Numbered from the stretch's first letter, positions 9,614-18,303 are shown. The stretch: DNA of 64,000 nucleotides from Ectothiorhodospira magna (GCF_900110965.1 NZ_FOFO01000002.1:119130-183129), one strand, 5' to 3'. Made by a program: numbers and translations. The notes: generated by a model from the sequence alone, not told the origin.

Positions 9614-9642
9614 ATCCCGAGACACTGGATGTGTCTCGGGAT
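9614..9642 (-). terminator. 12-bp perfect hairpin between adk and lptD
   Basis: ATCCCGAGACAC and GTGTCTCGGGAT form a perfect 12-bp stem around a 5-nt loop. It follows the adk stop by 11 nt and ends 11 nt before the first lptD ATG. There is no T-run on the minus strand, so it may be a weak terminator, an RNA-stability element or a translational control hairpin for lptD. Confidence 0.5.
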
Positions 9643-9653
9643 AAAGGGCGTGA

Positions 9654-10307
9654 TTACTGACGGGTGGATGCCAATACGTCGGCAACGGCCTTGTAGATGG
9701 TTTCGATTTCCCCTTCACCCTTAACGGTTTTGAGCAGGCTGCGTTCGTTGTAGTACTGAACCAGGGGGCGGGTCTGTTCTTCGTAGACCTTGAGGCGGTT
9801 GCGAATGGTGTCTTCGTTGTCGTCGGCCCGATGGGTCAGTTCACCCCCGCAGACATCACAGACGTTCTCTTCCCGGGTGGGGTGGGTGTAGCGGTTGAAG
9901 ACCGCACCACAGGAGGCGCAGGTCTGACGGCCAGTGAGACGCTGCATCAGGCTTTCAAAGTCCACGTCGATGAGCAGGGCCACGTCCAGCGGTTTGCCCA
10001 GATCCTTGAGCAGATCATCCAGCGCACCCGCCTGGGCCAGGTTGCGGGGAAAACCATCAAGGATGTAGCCCTGCTGGGTGTCGGGCATGGCCAGACGCTC
10101 GCGGATCATGCCCAGTACGATATCGTCGGTCACCAGCTGACCGGCGTCCATGGCTGCCTTGGCCTGCTGGCCCAGGGGCGTTCCGGCGGCAACGGCGGCG
10201 CGCAGCAGATCTCCGGTGGAGATTTGAGGCACCTGGTAACGTTCCATGATCAGCTTGGATTGGGTTCCCTTGCCGGACCCTGGTGCGCCCAGAAGCACGA
10301 TACGCAT
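9654..10307 (-). CDS. adk: Adenylate kinase, zinc-type
   Basis: Adk interconverts ATP + AMP with two ADP. The 217-aa protein has the P-loop GAPGSGKGTQ at the N-terminus, the AMP-site TGDLLRAAV, and DGFPRN. The LID domain carries four cysteines (C130, C133, C150, C153) spaced as C-x2-C and C-x2-C, the zinc-binding version found in Gram-positives and some proteobacteria but not in E. coli. A purine-rich AAAGGGG lies upstream of the ATG. It diverges from ppa. Confidence 0.97.
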   Translation of the reverse strand: MRIVLLGAPGSGKGTQSKLIMERYQVPQISTGDLLRAAVAAGTPLGQQAKAAMDAGQLVTDDIVLGMIRERLAMPDTQQGYILDGFPRNLAQAGALDDLLKDLGKPLDVALLIDVDFESLMQRLTGRQTCASCGAVFNRYTHPTREENVCDVCGGELTHRADDNEDTIRNRLKVYEEQTRPLVQYYNERSLLKTVKGEGEIETIYKAVADVLASTRQ

Positions 10308-10421
10308 GGCATTTCCCCTTTTGAAATAATAGTGTGTATTGCATGGGTTATAGAGACATCAGGCCGAAACTTATACCCGCTCATGTGGCCGGCACGCAAG
10401 CATTCTCCCCCTTGGGATGGG

Positions 10422-10449
10422 TTTTTCCCGGCCCTGTTGTCGTTATAAT
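10422..10449 (+). promoter_or_regulatory. Probable promoter of ppa
   Basis: A perfect TATAAT (10444-10449) is preceded at 16 nt by a weak TTTTTC (10422-10427). A start near 10456 would give ppa a leader of about 170 nt. The 321-base gap between adk and ppa holds only this promoter, a leader stem ACCGGG/CCCGGT (10516-10539 region) and the conserved motif at 10557-10628; no gene is seen. Confidence 0.45.
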
Positions 10450-10556
10450 GCCGTCTCTTGATCTCAACCCCCCTGGGCCATCTCGTCAACTCCCCCTGCC
10501 TGACCAGGCGCTTTACCGGGTCGCCCTGGCAGCCCGGTGAGTGGCAGGCCCAATCT

Positions 10557-10628
10557 GTTTCGGCGGCTGCAATACCGCAGCCCCAATGCCTCCTGTGACT
10601 TGAGTCGCGGGTTTCCTTGCGAGGGACT
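10557..10628 (+). promoter_or_regulatory. Conserved structured leader motif upstream of ppa (copy 1)
   Basis: Two blocks, 10557-10582 (26 nt) and 10605-10621 (17 nt), recur upstream of the MenA-like gene with the same 22-nt spacing. Block 1 folds as GGCTGC/GCAGCC with loop AATACC. Block 2 folds as CGC/GCG around GGGTTTCCTT, next to the GAGGG ribosome-binding site. ACC of loop 1 can pair with GGT of loop 2. This looks like a cis-regulatory RNA; I do not recognise the class. Confidence 0.65.
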
Positions 10629-11162
10629 ATGAATATTGACAAAATTTCTGCGGGCAAAGACCTGCCCAATGACATCAACGTAATTATCGAAATTCCTGCC
10701 CATGCGTCGCCGGTGAAGTACGAGGTGGACAAGGACAGTGGTGCCCTGCTGGTGGATCGGTTCATGGCCACCCCCATGTTCTATCCCTGCAACTATGGGT
10801 TTGTGCCCCATACCCTGTCCGATGATGGCGATCCGGTGGATGTACTGGTGATGACGCCCTTCCCGGTGGCCAGCGGCAGCGTGATCCGTTGCCGGCCTGT
10901 GGGCATGCTCAAGATGAAGGACGAGGCGGGTGAGGATGCCAAACTGCTGGCAGTGCCCGTATCCAAGCTGTCCCGTGAGTATGACCATATCCAGGAACCT
11001 GAAGACGTGCCGGCTTTGCTGCTGGATCAGATCAAGCATTTCTTTGAGCATTACAAGGAACTGGAACCGGGCAAGTGGGTACAGGTCGAAGGCTGGGTCG
11101 GTGCCGATGAGGCCAGAGCCGAAATCGACAGCGGCGTAAAACGCTATCAGAGCCAGGCTTGA
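10629..11162 (+). CDS. ppa: Inorganic pyrophosphatase
   Basis: Family I pyrophosphatase hydrolyses PPi to two phosphates, pulling nucleic-acid, aminoacyl-tRNA and prenyl-transfer reactions forward. From ATG 10629 the protein is 177 aa, the usual length for this family. The metal-binding signature DGDPVDVLV is present, as are [15 protein letters not shown] and the C-terminal half with [12 protein letters not shown]. An in-frame TTG four codons upstream is not used because the family begins MN-x-D and the GAGGG site fits the ATG. Expression is probably controlled by the leader motif ending 7 nt upstream. Confidence 0.96.
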   Translation: MNIDKISAGKDLPNDINVIIEIPAHASPVKYEVDKDSGALLVDRFMATPMFYPCNYGFVPHTLSDDGDPVDVLVMTPFPVASGSVIRCRPVGMLKMKDEAGEDAKLLAVPVSKLSREYDHIQEPEDVPALLLDQIKHFFEHYKELEPGKWVQVEGWVGADEARAEIDSGVKRYQSQA

Positions 11163-11167
11163 TGATA

Positions 11168-11198
11168 GGCAAGGGGAGGCAACCCGCCTCCCCCTGCC
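11168..11198 (+). terminator. Probable terminator hairpin after ppa
   Basis: GGGGAGGC/GCCTCCCC (11173-11180 with 11186-11193) forms an 8-bp stem around AACCC, extended by GGCA/TGCC. It lies 5 nt after the ppa stop. No long T-run follows. Confidence 0.45.
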
Positions 11199-11267
11199 AT
11201 CCCCGTTTACTGTATGTATACCGGACGCCAGCCTCTGTTCTGGCCGTGAGCCTTCCGGATCAAGGGC

Positions 11268-13136
11268 ATGTCGCGTCAACCCATTAAAAATCATCATCAG
11301 GAACAGCGTCTGTTCCTTGCCAGGGTCATCGTCCTGGGGGTGGTCATTGTGCTGCTGTTTACCCTGGTGGCCATGCGACTGACCCAGTTACAGGTGGTCA
11401 ACCATTCCCATTTTGCCACCTTGTCCCAGAATAACCGGGTGCGACTGGAGGCCCTGCCGCCGCCTCGGGGGCTGATCTATGACCGCAATGGGGTGGTATT
11501 GGCGGAAAACCGTCCGGCTTACCAACTGGAAGTGACCCCGGAGCAGGTGGGTAATCTGCAAGATACCCTGGATCGCCTGTCGGATTTGCTGGAACTGGAA
11601 CCGGAGGAAATTGACCGTTTTCGCCGTGCCCTGCGGGGGAAACGCCCGTTCCAGGCGGTACCGCTCAAGCTCAATCTGACTGACGAGGAACTGGCCAACT
11701 TTGCCGTGAACCGTCATTTGTTTCCCGGTGTGGATGTGCAGGCCAGGGTGGCCCGGCATTACCCCCACGGGGCGTCACTGGCCCATGTTATCGGCTATGT
11801 GGGGCGTATTGATGAACGGGAGATGGCCCGTATCGACACCCGCCGCTATGCCGGCACCACCCATATCGGCAAGCTGGGTATCGAGCGTTATTACGAAGAC
11901 GACCTGCATGGTCAGGTGGGATTTCAGAAAGTGGAGGTGAACGCCCAGGGGCGTACCCTGCGTATCCTGGAGCGAGAGCCGCCGGTGCCGGGGCGTGATC
12001 TGGTGCTGAGCCTGGATGTGCGTCTGCAGGCGGTGGCCCAGGAGGCGCTGGAGGGCATGGCCGGGGCCATTGTGGCCATGGATCCCCGCAACGGTGAAGT
12101 GCTGGCCATGGTCAGCATGCCTACTTTTGACCCGAACCTGTTTGTCCACGGCATTCCCGCCCGTACTTTCAATGAGTTACGCAATAATCGCCGTCAGCCC
12201 CTGTTCAACCGGGCGCTGTCTGGTCAGTATCCGCCCGGCTCCACCTTGAAAATGCTGGTGGGACTGGCGGGGCTTGAGCATGGCGTGATCCGGGCCGACC
12301 GCATGATGTTCGCCGCAGGCTACTACACCCTGCCCAACGATACCCGGCGTTATCGGGACTGGCGGCGGCACGGTCATGGCTGGGTGGATCTGGACAAGGC
12401 CATTACCCAGTCCTCGGATGTGTATTTTTACGACATGTCCTTCCGCCTGGGGATTGATCGGATGTCGGAATTTCTCGGGCGCTTCGGGGTGGGGGAGGCC
12501 ACGGGCATCGACAGTACCGGTGAACGTCGGGGATTGTTGCCCAGTCGGGAATGGAAACGGGGTGCCCATGGCATGCCCTGGTTTCCCGGTGAAACCTTGA
12601 TCACCTCCATCGGTCAGGGCTATATGCTGGCTACACCGGTGCAGTTGGCTTCCATCACCAGCACCCTGGCCATGCGCGGCCAGCGGGTGCGACCCCATTT
12701 GCTGCGGGGGGTGCTGGGTGAGGACGGGGAGGAACTTCATGTGGCCGAGCCGGAATTTTTGACCCCGGTTCAGGTGTCCCGGCCCGAGTTCTGGGACCAG
12801 GTGCTCACTCCCATGGAGCATGTCATGCATCGACCCAATGGCACTGCCTTTCACTCGGCGGGCCGTGATGCACCCTATCGCATCGCCGGCAAGACCGGCA
12901 CATCCCAGGTCTTCAGTCTGGGACAGGATGAGGAGTATGACGAAGGTGCCTTGCCCAGGCATCTGTGGGACCACGCCCTGTTCATCGGCTTTGCACCGGC
13001 AGAAGATCCTCGTATCGCGGTGGCGGTATTGGTGGAAAATGGCGGTAGCGGAGGGCGAGTGTCGGCGCCGGTGGCCCGTCGGGTCATGGACTATTTCATG
13101 CTGGAGATGACCCCTGATGCGCAATGGTACCGCTGA
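11268..13136 (+). CDS. mrdA: Penicillin-binding protein 2, elongation transpeptidase
   Basis: PBP2 cross-links peptidoglycan during cell elongation with RodA. The 622-aa protein has one N-terminal membrane helix (VIVLGVVIVLLFTLVAM), a pedestal domain starting near PPPRGLIYDRNG, and a transpeptidase domain. The active serine is in STLK (Ser325), the second motif is SSDVYFY, and KTGTSQ begins at residue 542. It overlaps rodA by 20 nt, so the pair is translationally coupled. AAGGGC precedes the ATG. Confidence 0.97.
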   Translation: MSRQPIKNHHQEQRLFLARVIVLGVVIVLLFTLVAMRLTQLQVVNHSHFATLSQNNRVRLEALPPPRGLIYDRNGVVLAENRPAYQLEVTPEQVGNLQDTLDRLSDLLELEPEEIDRFRRALRGKRPFQAVPLKLNLTDEELANFAVNRHLFPGVDVQARVARHYPHGASLAHVIGYVGRIDEREMARIDTRRYAGTTHIGKLGIERYYEDDLHGQVGFQKVEVNAQGRTLRILEREPPVPGRDLVLSLDVRLQAVAQEALEGMAGAIVAMDPRNGEVLAMVSMPTFDPNLFVHGIPARTFNELRNNRRQPLFNRALSGQYPPGSTLKMLVGLAGLEHGVIRADRMMFAAGYYTLPNDTRRYRDWRRHGHGWVDLDKAITQSSDVYFYDMSFRLGIDRMSEFLGRFGVGEATGIDSTGERRGLLPSREWKRGAHGMPWFPGETLITSIGQGYMLATPVQLASITSTLAMRGQRVRPHLLRGVLGEDGEELHVAEPEFLTPVQVSRPEFWDQVLTPMEHVMHRPNGTAFHSAGRDAPYRIAGKTGTSQVFSLGQDEEYDEGALPRHLWDHALFIGFAPAEDPRIAVAVLVENGGSGGRVSAPVARRVMDYFMLEMTPDAQWYR

Positions 13137-14235
13137 CGAGCCTGGTCTGGGTCGTGCCATCCTGCGCGCCTTGCATCTGGACCTGCTGCTGCTGGGTGGG
13201 GTGGTGCTGTTGCTGGCCATCGGCTTTGTGGTGCTCTATAGCGCCAGCGGGGAAAATATCGACACCCTGTATCGTCAGGGGGTGCGGGTGGGCGTTGCCT
13301 TCATGGTGCTGCTGTTGCTGGCACAGATTCCTGCCCATCACCTGCGCCAATGGTCACCCTGGGTGTATGTGTTCGGGGTGCTGTTGCTGCTGGCGGTGAT
13401 GTTTTTCGGTGAGGTGGGCAAAGGTGCCCAGCGCTGGCTGGACCTGGGGGTGGTGCGTTTCCAGCCTTCGGAATTCATGAAGATTGCCGTGCCCATGATG
13501 GTGGCCTGGTATTTTGCCGACCGCCCCCTGCCCCCCCGGTTTCTTGAGGTGGTGATTGCTGCCTTGCTGGTGCTGGTGCCGGCGGGTCTGATTGCCCGCC
13601 AGCCGGACCTGGGTACGGCGCTGCTGGTGGCCGGTTCGGGGCTGGTGATCATTTTTCTGGCTGGGGTACGTTGGCGCATTCTCATGGCTTTGGGGGCTTT
13701 GGCCATGCTGGCAGCCCCTGTGCTGTGGCATTTCATGCAGGATTATCAGCGCCGGCGGGTACTCACCCTGTTGAATCCGGAAAGCGATCCCCTGGGGGCG
13801 GGTTATCACATTATCCAGTCCAAAATCGCCATTGGTTCGGGGGGACTTTATGGCAAGGGATGGCTCAACGGCACCCAGTCCCAGCTTGAGTTTTTGCCGG
13901 AGCGGTCCACCGATTTCATTTTTGCCGTCCATGCCGAAGAATTTGGCCTGATGGGGGTATTGCTGCTGCTGGCCTTGTATCTGTTCGTGATCATCCGTGG
14001 GCTGATCATCGCCTTGCGCGCCCAGGACACCTACTCCCGATTGCTGGCGGGCAGCTTGAGCTTTACCTTCTTCATCTATGTCCTGGTCAACACCGGAATG
14101 GTGTCGGGATTGTTGCCCGTGGTCGGGGTGCCCTTGCCCCTGTTGAGCTACGGTGGTACATCCATGGTGACCCTGATGGCGGCTTTCGGTATTCTCATGT
14201 CCATCCACTCTCACCGTAGACTGCTAGCCCGATGA
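13117..14235 (+). CDS. rodA: Peptidoglycan glycosyltransferase RodA (SEDS family)
   Basis: RodA polymerises glycan strands from lipid II in the elongasome. The 372-aa protein is very hydrophobic with about ten membrane helices. SEDS signatures visible are GAQRWLDLGVVRFQPSEFMK, RQPDLGTALL, the periplasmic loop around QSQLEFLPERSTDFIFAVHAEE with the conserved Asp, and the end GLLPVVGVPLPLLSYGGTS. It lies between mrdA and mltB with overlaps on both sides. Confidence 0.97.
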   Translation: MRNGTADEPGLGRAILRALHLDLLLLGGVVLLLAIGFVVLYSASGENIDTLYRQGVRVGVAFMVLLLLAQIPAHHLRQWSPWVYVFGVLLLLAVMFFGEVGKGAQRWLDLGVVRFQPSEFMKIAVPMMVAWYFADRPLPPRFLEVVIAALLVLVPAGLIARQPDLGTALLVAGSGLVIIFLAGVRWRILMALGALAMLAAPVLWHFMQDYQRRRVLTLLNPESDPLGAGYHIIQSKIAIGSGGLYGKGWLNGTQSQLEFLPERSTDFIFAVHAEEFGLMGVLLLLALYLFVIIRGLIIALRAQDTYSRLLAGSLSFTFFIYVLVNTGMVSGLLPVVGVPLPLLSYGGTSMVTLMAAFGILMSIHSHRRLLAR

Positions 14236-15287
14236 CTTCCCCGACTGCTATGCCCCGGTTTCGTACATTTTCTGCCCTGCTGCTGACCTTGATGCTGTCC
14301 AGCATCGTGGCCGTGGCCGGGGCCAATCCCCGCGGCCTGGTGGCCGGTGACCCACCCTATCTGGAGCGGGAGGAGGTACGGGAATTCATTCGCACCCTGG
14401 TGCAGGAAGACGGTTTTGATGCCCGTGAGCTGGAGCGCCTGTTTACCCAGGTGCGGCCCCAGCAGCGGGTGCTGGATCTGATTTCCACCCCGGCGGAGGC
14501 CCGACCCTGGAAGGATTACCGGCCAATCTTCCTGACCGAACAACGTATCCGGGCCGGAGAGCGTTTCTGGCGGGAGCATGAAGCCACCATTTTGCGCGCC
14601 CAGGAAACCTTTCAGGTGAACGCAGAGATTATCGTTGCCATCATTGGTGTGGAGACGTTCTATGGCCGCCATCAGGGGACTTTCCCGGTACTTGATGCCC
14701 TGGTGACCCTGGGCTTTGATTATCCGCGCCGGGCTGATTTCTTCCGCTCCGAGTTACGTCACTACCTGCATCTGGTGCAGGAGGAAGGGCTGGATTTGCG
14801 GGGGACGCTGGGTTCCTACGCCGGAGCCATGGGTCGAGGACAGTTCATTTCTTCCAGTTATCGGGAATATGCCGTGGATTTCAACGGCGATGGCCGGCGT
14901 GATCTGCTCAATTCCTGGCCCGACGCCATCGGCAGTGTGGCCAACTATTTTCGTCGGCACCATTGGACCATGGGGGCGCCCGTAGTGGTTCGGGCCAACG
15001 TGGAAGGGGACGCCTACAAGGCATTGCTGGGAGGTGGGTTCCAGGCCCGCTTCGATCTGGATGAACTGGCTCGTCATGGTCTTAGACCCGAGGGACGGGT
15101 GGACCCCCAGGCCCGCTTCTCGGTCATCGAGTTGGAGGCAGACGACGGGGTTCAGGTCTGGCTGGGGTATGACAACTTCTATGTGATTACCCGATACAAT
15201 CGCAGCCCCCTCTATGCCATGGCGGTGTATGAACTGGCCCGGGAAATCCGTCAGGCCCGTGAGCAGTCCCTGGCCCGGGAGCCCTGA
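14232..15287 (+). CDS. mltB: Lytic murein transglycosylase B
   Basis: MltB cleaves the beta-1,4 link between MurNAc and GlcNAc, making space for wall growth. The 351-aa protein has a signal peptide (about residues 8-33, FSALLLTLMLSSIVAVAGA) with no lipobox, so it looks soluble and periplasmic unlike E. coli MltB, a lipoprotein. The catalytic glutamate lies in IIGVETFYGRHQG; SYAGAMGRGQFISSSYREYA and FNGDGRRDL are also typical. The start overlaps the rodA stop by 4 nt. Confidence 0.94.
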   Translation: MTSPTAMPRFRTFSALLLTLMLSSIVAVAGANPRGLVAGDPPYLEREEVREFIRTLVQEDGFDARELERLFTQVRPQQRVLDLISTPAEARPWKDYRPIFLTEQRIRAGERFWREHEATILRAQETFQVNAEIIVAIIGVETFYGRHQGTFPVLDALVTLGFDYPRRADFFRSELRHYLHLVQEEGLDLRGTLGSYAGAMGRGQFISSSYREYAVDFNGDGRRDLLNSWPDAIGSVANYFRRHHWTMGAPVVVRANVEGDAYKALLGGGFQARFDLDELARHGLRPEGRVDPQARFSVIELEADDGVQVWLGYDNFYVITRYNRSPLYAMAVYELAREIRQAREQSLAREP

Positions 15288-15289
15288 AA

Positions 15290-16126
15290 ATGACGCCGGG
15301 ATGGTGGGGTGGGCGGCTGTCTGTGGTGTTGCTGGTGCTGACGGTGACTGCCTGTAGTGGCCCCCGTGGTTCTGGGGTGCCACCGGCCTCCCCCACATCT
15401 CCCGCCTCACCTGCAGAGCAGGACGGTGCGCCCCATCCATCCCGGATACCGGATTTGTCGCGGATTCCTGAACCCATTCCCCGGGCAGAGCCGCCCAGTC
15501 GTTACGGTAACCCGGAATCCTACGTGGTATTCGGGCGCCGCTATACCACCCTCAACAGTGCCGCCGGATACCGGGAGCGGGGTATTGCGTCCTGGTATGG
15601 CACCAAGTTTCATGGCCGACGCACCTCCAGTGGCGAACCTTACGATATGTTTGCCATGACCGCGGCCCATACATCCCTGCCCCTGCCCACCTATGTTCGG
15701 GTCACCAATCTGGACAATGGGCGCAGTGTGGTGGTGCGGGTGAATGATCGGGGGCCATTTGTGGACAATCGCATCATTGACCTTTCCTACGCGGCGGCCC
15801 ATCGTATTGGCATGCTGGAGCGGGGAACGGCGCCCGTGGAGGTCAAGGCGCTGACTGCCACCACGTTGTCCGACAGACCCGCCATCGGTGGGGCGGGTCC
15901 GGTGTTTTTTCAGGTGGGGGCTTTTTCCAGTCGATCCAATGCAGAACAATTGCGCCGCCAACTGAATACCCGTCTGGATCGGGTCTCTCTGGCTGAAACC
16001 CGGCGGGCCGATGGTACCATCTATCGGGTTCGGGTAGGCCCCCTGACGGATATCCGCAGCCAGCAGGACACGGCCAGAGTGCTGGAATCCATGGGGTTGG
16101 GGGATTTTCGCGTGGTTGCCGATTGA
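15290..16126 (+). CDS. rlpA: Septal ring lipoprotein RlpA
   Basis: RlpA is an outer-membrane lipoprotein; in Pseudomonas aeruginosa it is a lytic transglycosylase for naked glycan strands. The 278-aa protein has a lipobox TACS with Cys22, a Pro/Ser-rich linker, a double-psi beta-barrel (about residues 95-190, including GIASWYGTKFHGRRTSSGE, TAAHTSLPLP and VNDRGPFVDNRIIDLS with the conserved Glu, His and Asp), and a C-terminal SPOR domain beginning FFQVGAFSS that binds denuded glycan at the septum. It starts 2 nt after mltB. Confidence 0.95.
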   Translation: MTPGWWGGRLSVVLLVLTVTACSGPRGSGVPPASPTSPASPAEQDGAPHPSRIPDLSRIPEPIPRAEPPSRYGNPESYVVFGRRYTTLNSAAGYRERGIASWYGTKFHGRRTSSGEPYDMFAMTAAHTSLPLPTYVRVTNLDNGRSVVVRVNDRGPFVDNRIIDLSYAAAHRIGMLERGTAPVEVKALTATTLSDRPAIGGAGPVFFQVGAFSSRSNAEQLRRQLNTRLDRVSLAETRRADGTIYRVRVGPLTDIRSQQDTARVLESMGLGDFRVVAD

Positions 16127-16216
16127 ACCGGGGCGCATCGAGGGGGGCACACCGCCATTGCCGTGTGTTGCACTGGACAGACGATCATGGCGATACTTTC
16201 TTAACCTAACCACACA

Positions 16217-16258
16217 AGAGGACGCGAGATTCCAAAGCACGGGGTTTCTCGCACAATG
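16217..16258 (+). promoter_or_regulatory. dacA translation start with hairpin between Shine-Dalgarno and ATG
   Basis: AGAGGA (16217-16222) is the only good Shine-Dalgarno, but it lies 33 nt before the first ATG. GCGAGA/TCTCGC (16224-16229 with 16247-16252) can fold the intervening stretch, leaving 4 unpaired nt between SD and ATG. Four ATG codons follow in tandem (16256-16267). The 129-base gap from rlpA holds no other feature I can support. Confidence 0.5.
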
Positions 16259-17431
16259 ATGATGATGCCAAGATTTCTTGTTAGCGTTTTATTGCTTGCG
16301 CTTCTATGGCCCGGTTTGGCGGGGGCCAACCTGCGGGTGTCTCCCCCTTCGGATCTGGTGGCCCGTAACTATGTGGTGCTTGATGCCGCCAGTGGCATGA
16401 TGCTGGCAGAACGGGAGGCGGGCCAGCGGGTGGAACCCGCCAGCCTGACCAAGATCATGACCGCCTATATCGTCTTCAAGGAATTGCAGGACGGCAAGCT
16501 GGCCCTCAACGAGCGGGTTGACGTCAGCGAACGGGCCTGGCGTACCGGAATGCGGGGCGCTTCGCGCATGTTCATCGAAGTGGGCACCCAGGTGACGGTG
16601 GAGGAGTTGATCCGTGGCATGATCGTGCAGTCCGGCAATGATGCCTGTGTTGCCCTGGCTGAACGGATTGCCGGGACCGAAGGGGCATTTGTGGACATGA
16701 TGAATGCCCAGGCTCGGGCCTTGGGCATGTATGACACCCGGTTCCAGAACAGTCACGGTTTGCCCAGTGATACGCCCCAGTACACCACCGCTTACGATAT
16801 CGCCGTGTTGATGCAGGCGCTGATCCGCAATTTCCCCGAATATTATCCTTACTATTCCGAGCGCAGTTTCAGCTTCAATGGCATTTCCCAGTCCAATCGC
16901 AACATCCTGCTGTGGCGGGATGATTCGGTAGACGGTGGCAAAACGGGCTGGACCAGCAGTGCCGGTTACAACCTGGTGTCCTCTGCCCAGCGGGATGGCA
17001 CCCGTCTGGTGGTTTCTGTCATGGGAATTCAAGCCGCCGACCACGAGCAAGGAGGCCGGTTGCGGGCCAATGAATCCCAGGCGCTGTTTAACTGGGCCTT
17101 CAGACAGTTTGAGACTCACAAGCTCTACGATGCCGGGATGGCGCTGACCGAAGCCAGAGTCTACAAGGGCGAGGAAGACCGGGTGCCCTTGGGGTTGGTG
17201 CGCGATCTGCATGTGAGCATTCCTCGGGGCAGTTATGACCGTCTGCAGGCCGAGGTGTCCCTGGAAGGCAAGCTGGAGGCCCCCATTGAACATGGTCGGA
17301 CCTATGGCGAGTTGCGCATCATGCTGGACGGTGAGCCTTTGCAGGTGGTGCCCTTGGTGGCCCTGCGCGGGATTGAGGAAGGTGGTCTGTTCCGACGCCT
17401 GATCGACAGTGCCTGGATGTGGATTCGCTGA
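16256..17431 (+). CDS. dacA: D-alanyl-D-alanine carboxypeptidase (PBP5/6 family)
   Basis: This enzyme trims the terminal D-Ala from peptidoglycan pentapeptides, limiting cross-linking and helping keep rod shape. The 391-aa protein has a signal peptide (MPRFLVSVLLLALLWPGLAGA), the three penicillin-binding motifs SLTK (Ser63), SGN (from residue 126) and KTG (from residue 229), a beta-rich C-terminal PBP5 domain, and an amphipathic terminal helix (LFRRLIDSAWMWIR) for membrane anchoring. It starts with four consecutive Met codons, so the exact start is ambiguous by up to three residues. Confidence 0.96.
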   Translation: MMMMPRFLVSVLLLALLWPGLAGANLRVSPPSDLVARNYVVLDAASGMMLAEREAGQRVEPASLTKIMTAYIVFKELQDGKLALNERVDVSERAWRTGMRGASRMFIEVGTQVTVEELIRGMIVQSGNDACVALAERIAGTEGAFVDMMNAQARALGMYDTRFQNSHGLPSDTPQYTTAYDIAVLMQALIRNFPEYYPYYSERSFSFNGISQSNRNILLWRDDSVDGGKTGWTSSAGYNLVSSAQRDGTRLVVSVMGIQAADHEQGGRLRANESQALFNWAFRQFETHKLYDAGMALTEARVYKGEEDRVPLGLVRDLHVSIPRGSYDRLQAEVSLEGKLEAPIEHGRTYGELRIMLDGEPLQVVPLVALRGIEEGGLFRRLIDSAWMWIR

Positions 17432-17451
17432 ACCTTTGGGTGTGTCGAGAC

Positions 17452-18303
17452 ATGATCATCTATCTCAACGGTGAATTCGTGCCGGAAGCCCAGGCCCAGG
17501 TTTCTGTATTTGACCGGGGTTTTCTGTTCGGTGACGGGGTCTATGAGGTGATCCCGGTGTTCGGTGGCCGGCCATTGCAACTGGCGGCGCATCTGGCCCG
17601 TCTGGCCCGCAGTCTGGCCGAGGTGCGTATCCACAATCCCCATGACCCGTCGGGCTGGGAATCCCTGCTGGCAACCCTGCTGGAGAAAAATCCGGGCGGG
17701 GACCGCAGCCTTTATATTCAGGTGACCCGAGGCGTGGCCCGGCGTGATCACGCCTTTCCCGTCGGCGTCCAGCCCACGGTGTTTGCCATGGTCAATCCCA
17801 TCGCCCCCCAGAATCCGGCGGTACTGGAGCAGGGGGTGGCGGCAGTGGTGGTGGACGACCATCGCTGGTCCCGTTGCGACATCAAGGCCATCACCCTGTT
17901 GCCCAACGTGCTGGCCCGTCAGGAAGCCCTGGATGCCGGGGCCACGGAAGCCATCCTGATCCGTCAGGGGTTGGCCACGGAAGGGGCAGCCAGCAATCTG
18001 TTCGTGGTGGGGGATGGGGTCATCATCACCCCGCCCAAGGACCGGTCCCTGTTGCCCGGCATTACCCGGGATCTGGTGATGGAACTGGCCCAGGACGCAG
18101 GGTTGCCGTTGATGGAGTCCACCATTCCAGAGCAGTCCCTGCAGATGGCCGAGGAGATCTGGCTCACCAGTTCCACCCGGGAGATCCTGCCGGTGACCCG
18201 TCTTGACGGTCGGCCAGTGGGGACGGGCCTGCCCGGCCCGGTGTGGCGGCGTATCCATGGCCTGTACCAGGATTACAAGGCCCGACTGCGGGAGGGCGCC
18301 TGA
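17452..18303 (+). CDS. dat: D-amino acid transaminase (class IV aminotransferase)
   Basis: A fold-type IV PLP enzyme of 283 aa. The N-terminus MIIYLNGEFVPEAQAQVSVFD and DRGFLFGDGVYEVIPVFGG are typical of D-alanine aminotransferase. The PLP lysine is in SRCDIKAITLLPNVLARQEA, and EGAASNLFVV is the cofactor-phosphate region. The likely reaction is D-Ala + 2-oxoglutarate to pyruvate + D-Glu. Position directly after dacA, which releases D-Ala, fits reuse of that D-Ala. ATG 17452 is preferred over an upstream in-frame codon because it matches the family start. Confidence 0.9.
   Translation: MIIYLNGEFVPEAQAQVSVFDRGFLFGDGVYEVIPVFGGRPLQLAAHLARLARSLAEVRIHNPHDPSGWESLLATLLEKNPGGDRSLYIQVTRGVARRDHAFPVGVQPTVFAMVNPIAPQNPAVLEQGVAAVVVDDHRWSRCDIKAITLLPNVLARQEALDAGATEAILIRQGLATEGAASNLFVVGDGVIITPPKDRSLLPGITRDLVMELAQDAGLPLMESTIPEQSLQMAEEIWLTSSTREILPVTRLDGRPVGTGLPGPVWRRIHGLYQDYKARLREGA

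Noticed and set aside
10617..10628. TTG start adding four residues to Ppa
   Set aside because: The upstream codons lie inside the conserved leader block and the family begins at the ATG.
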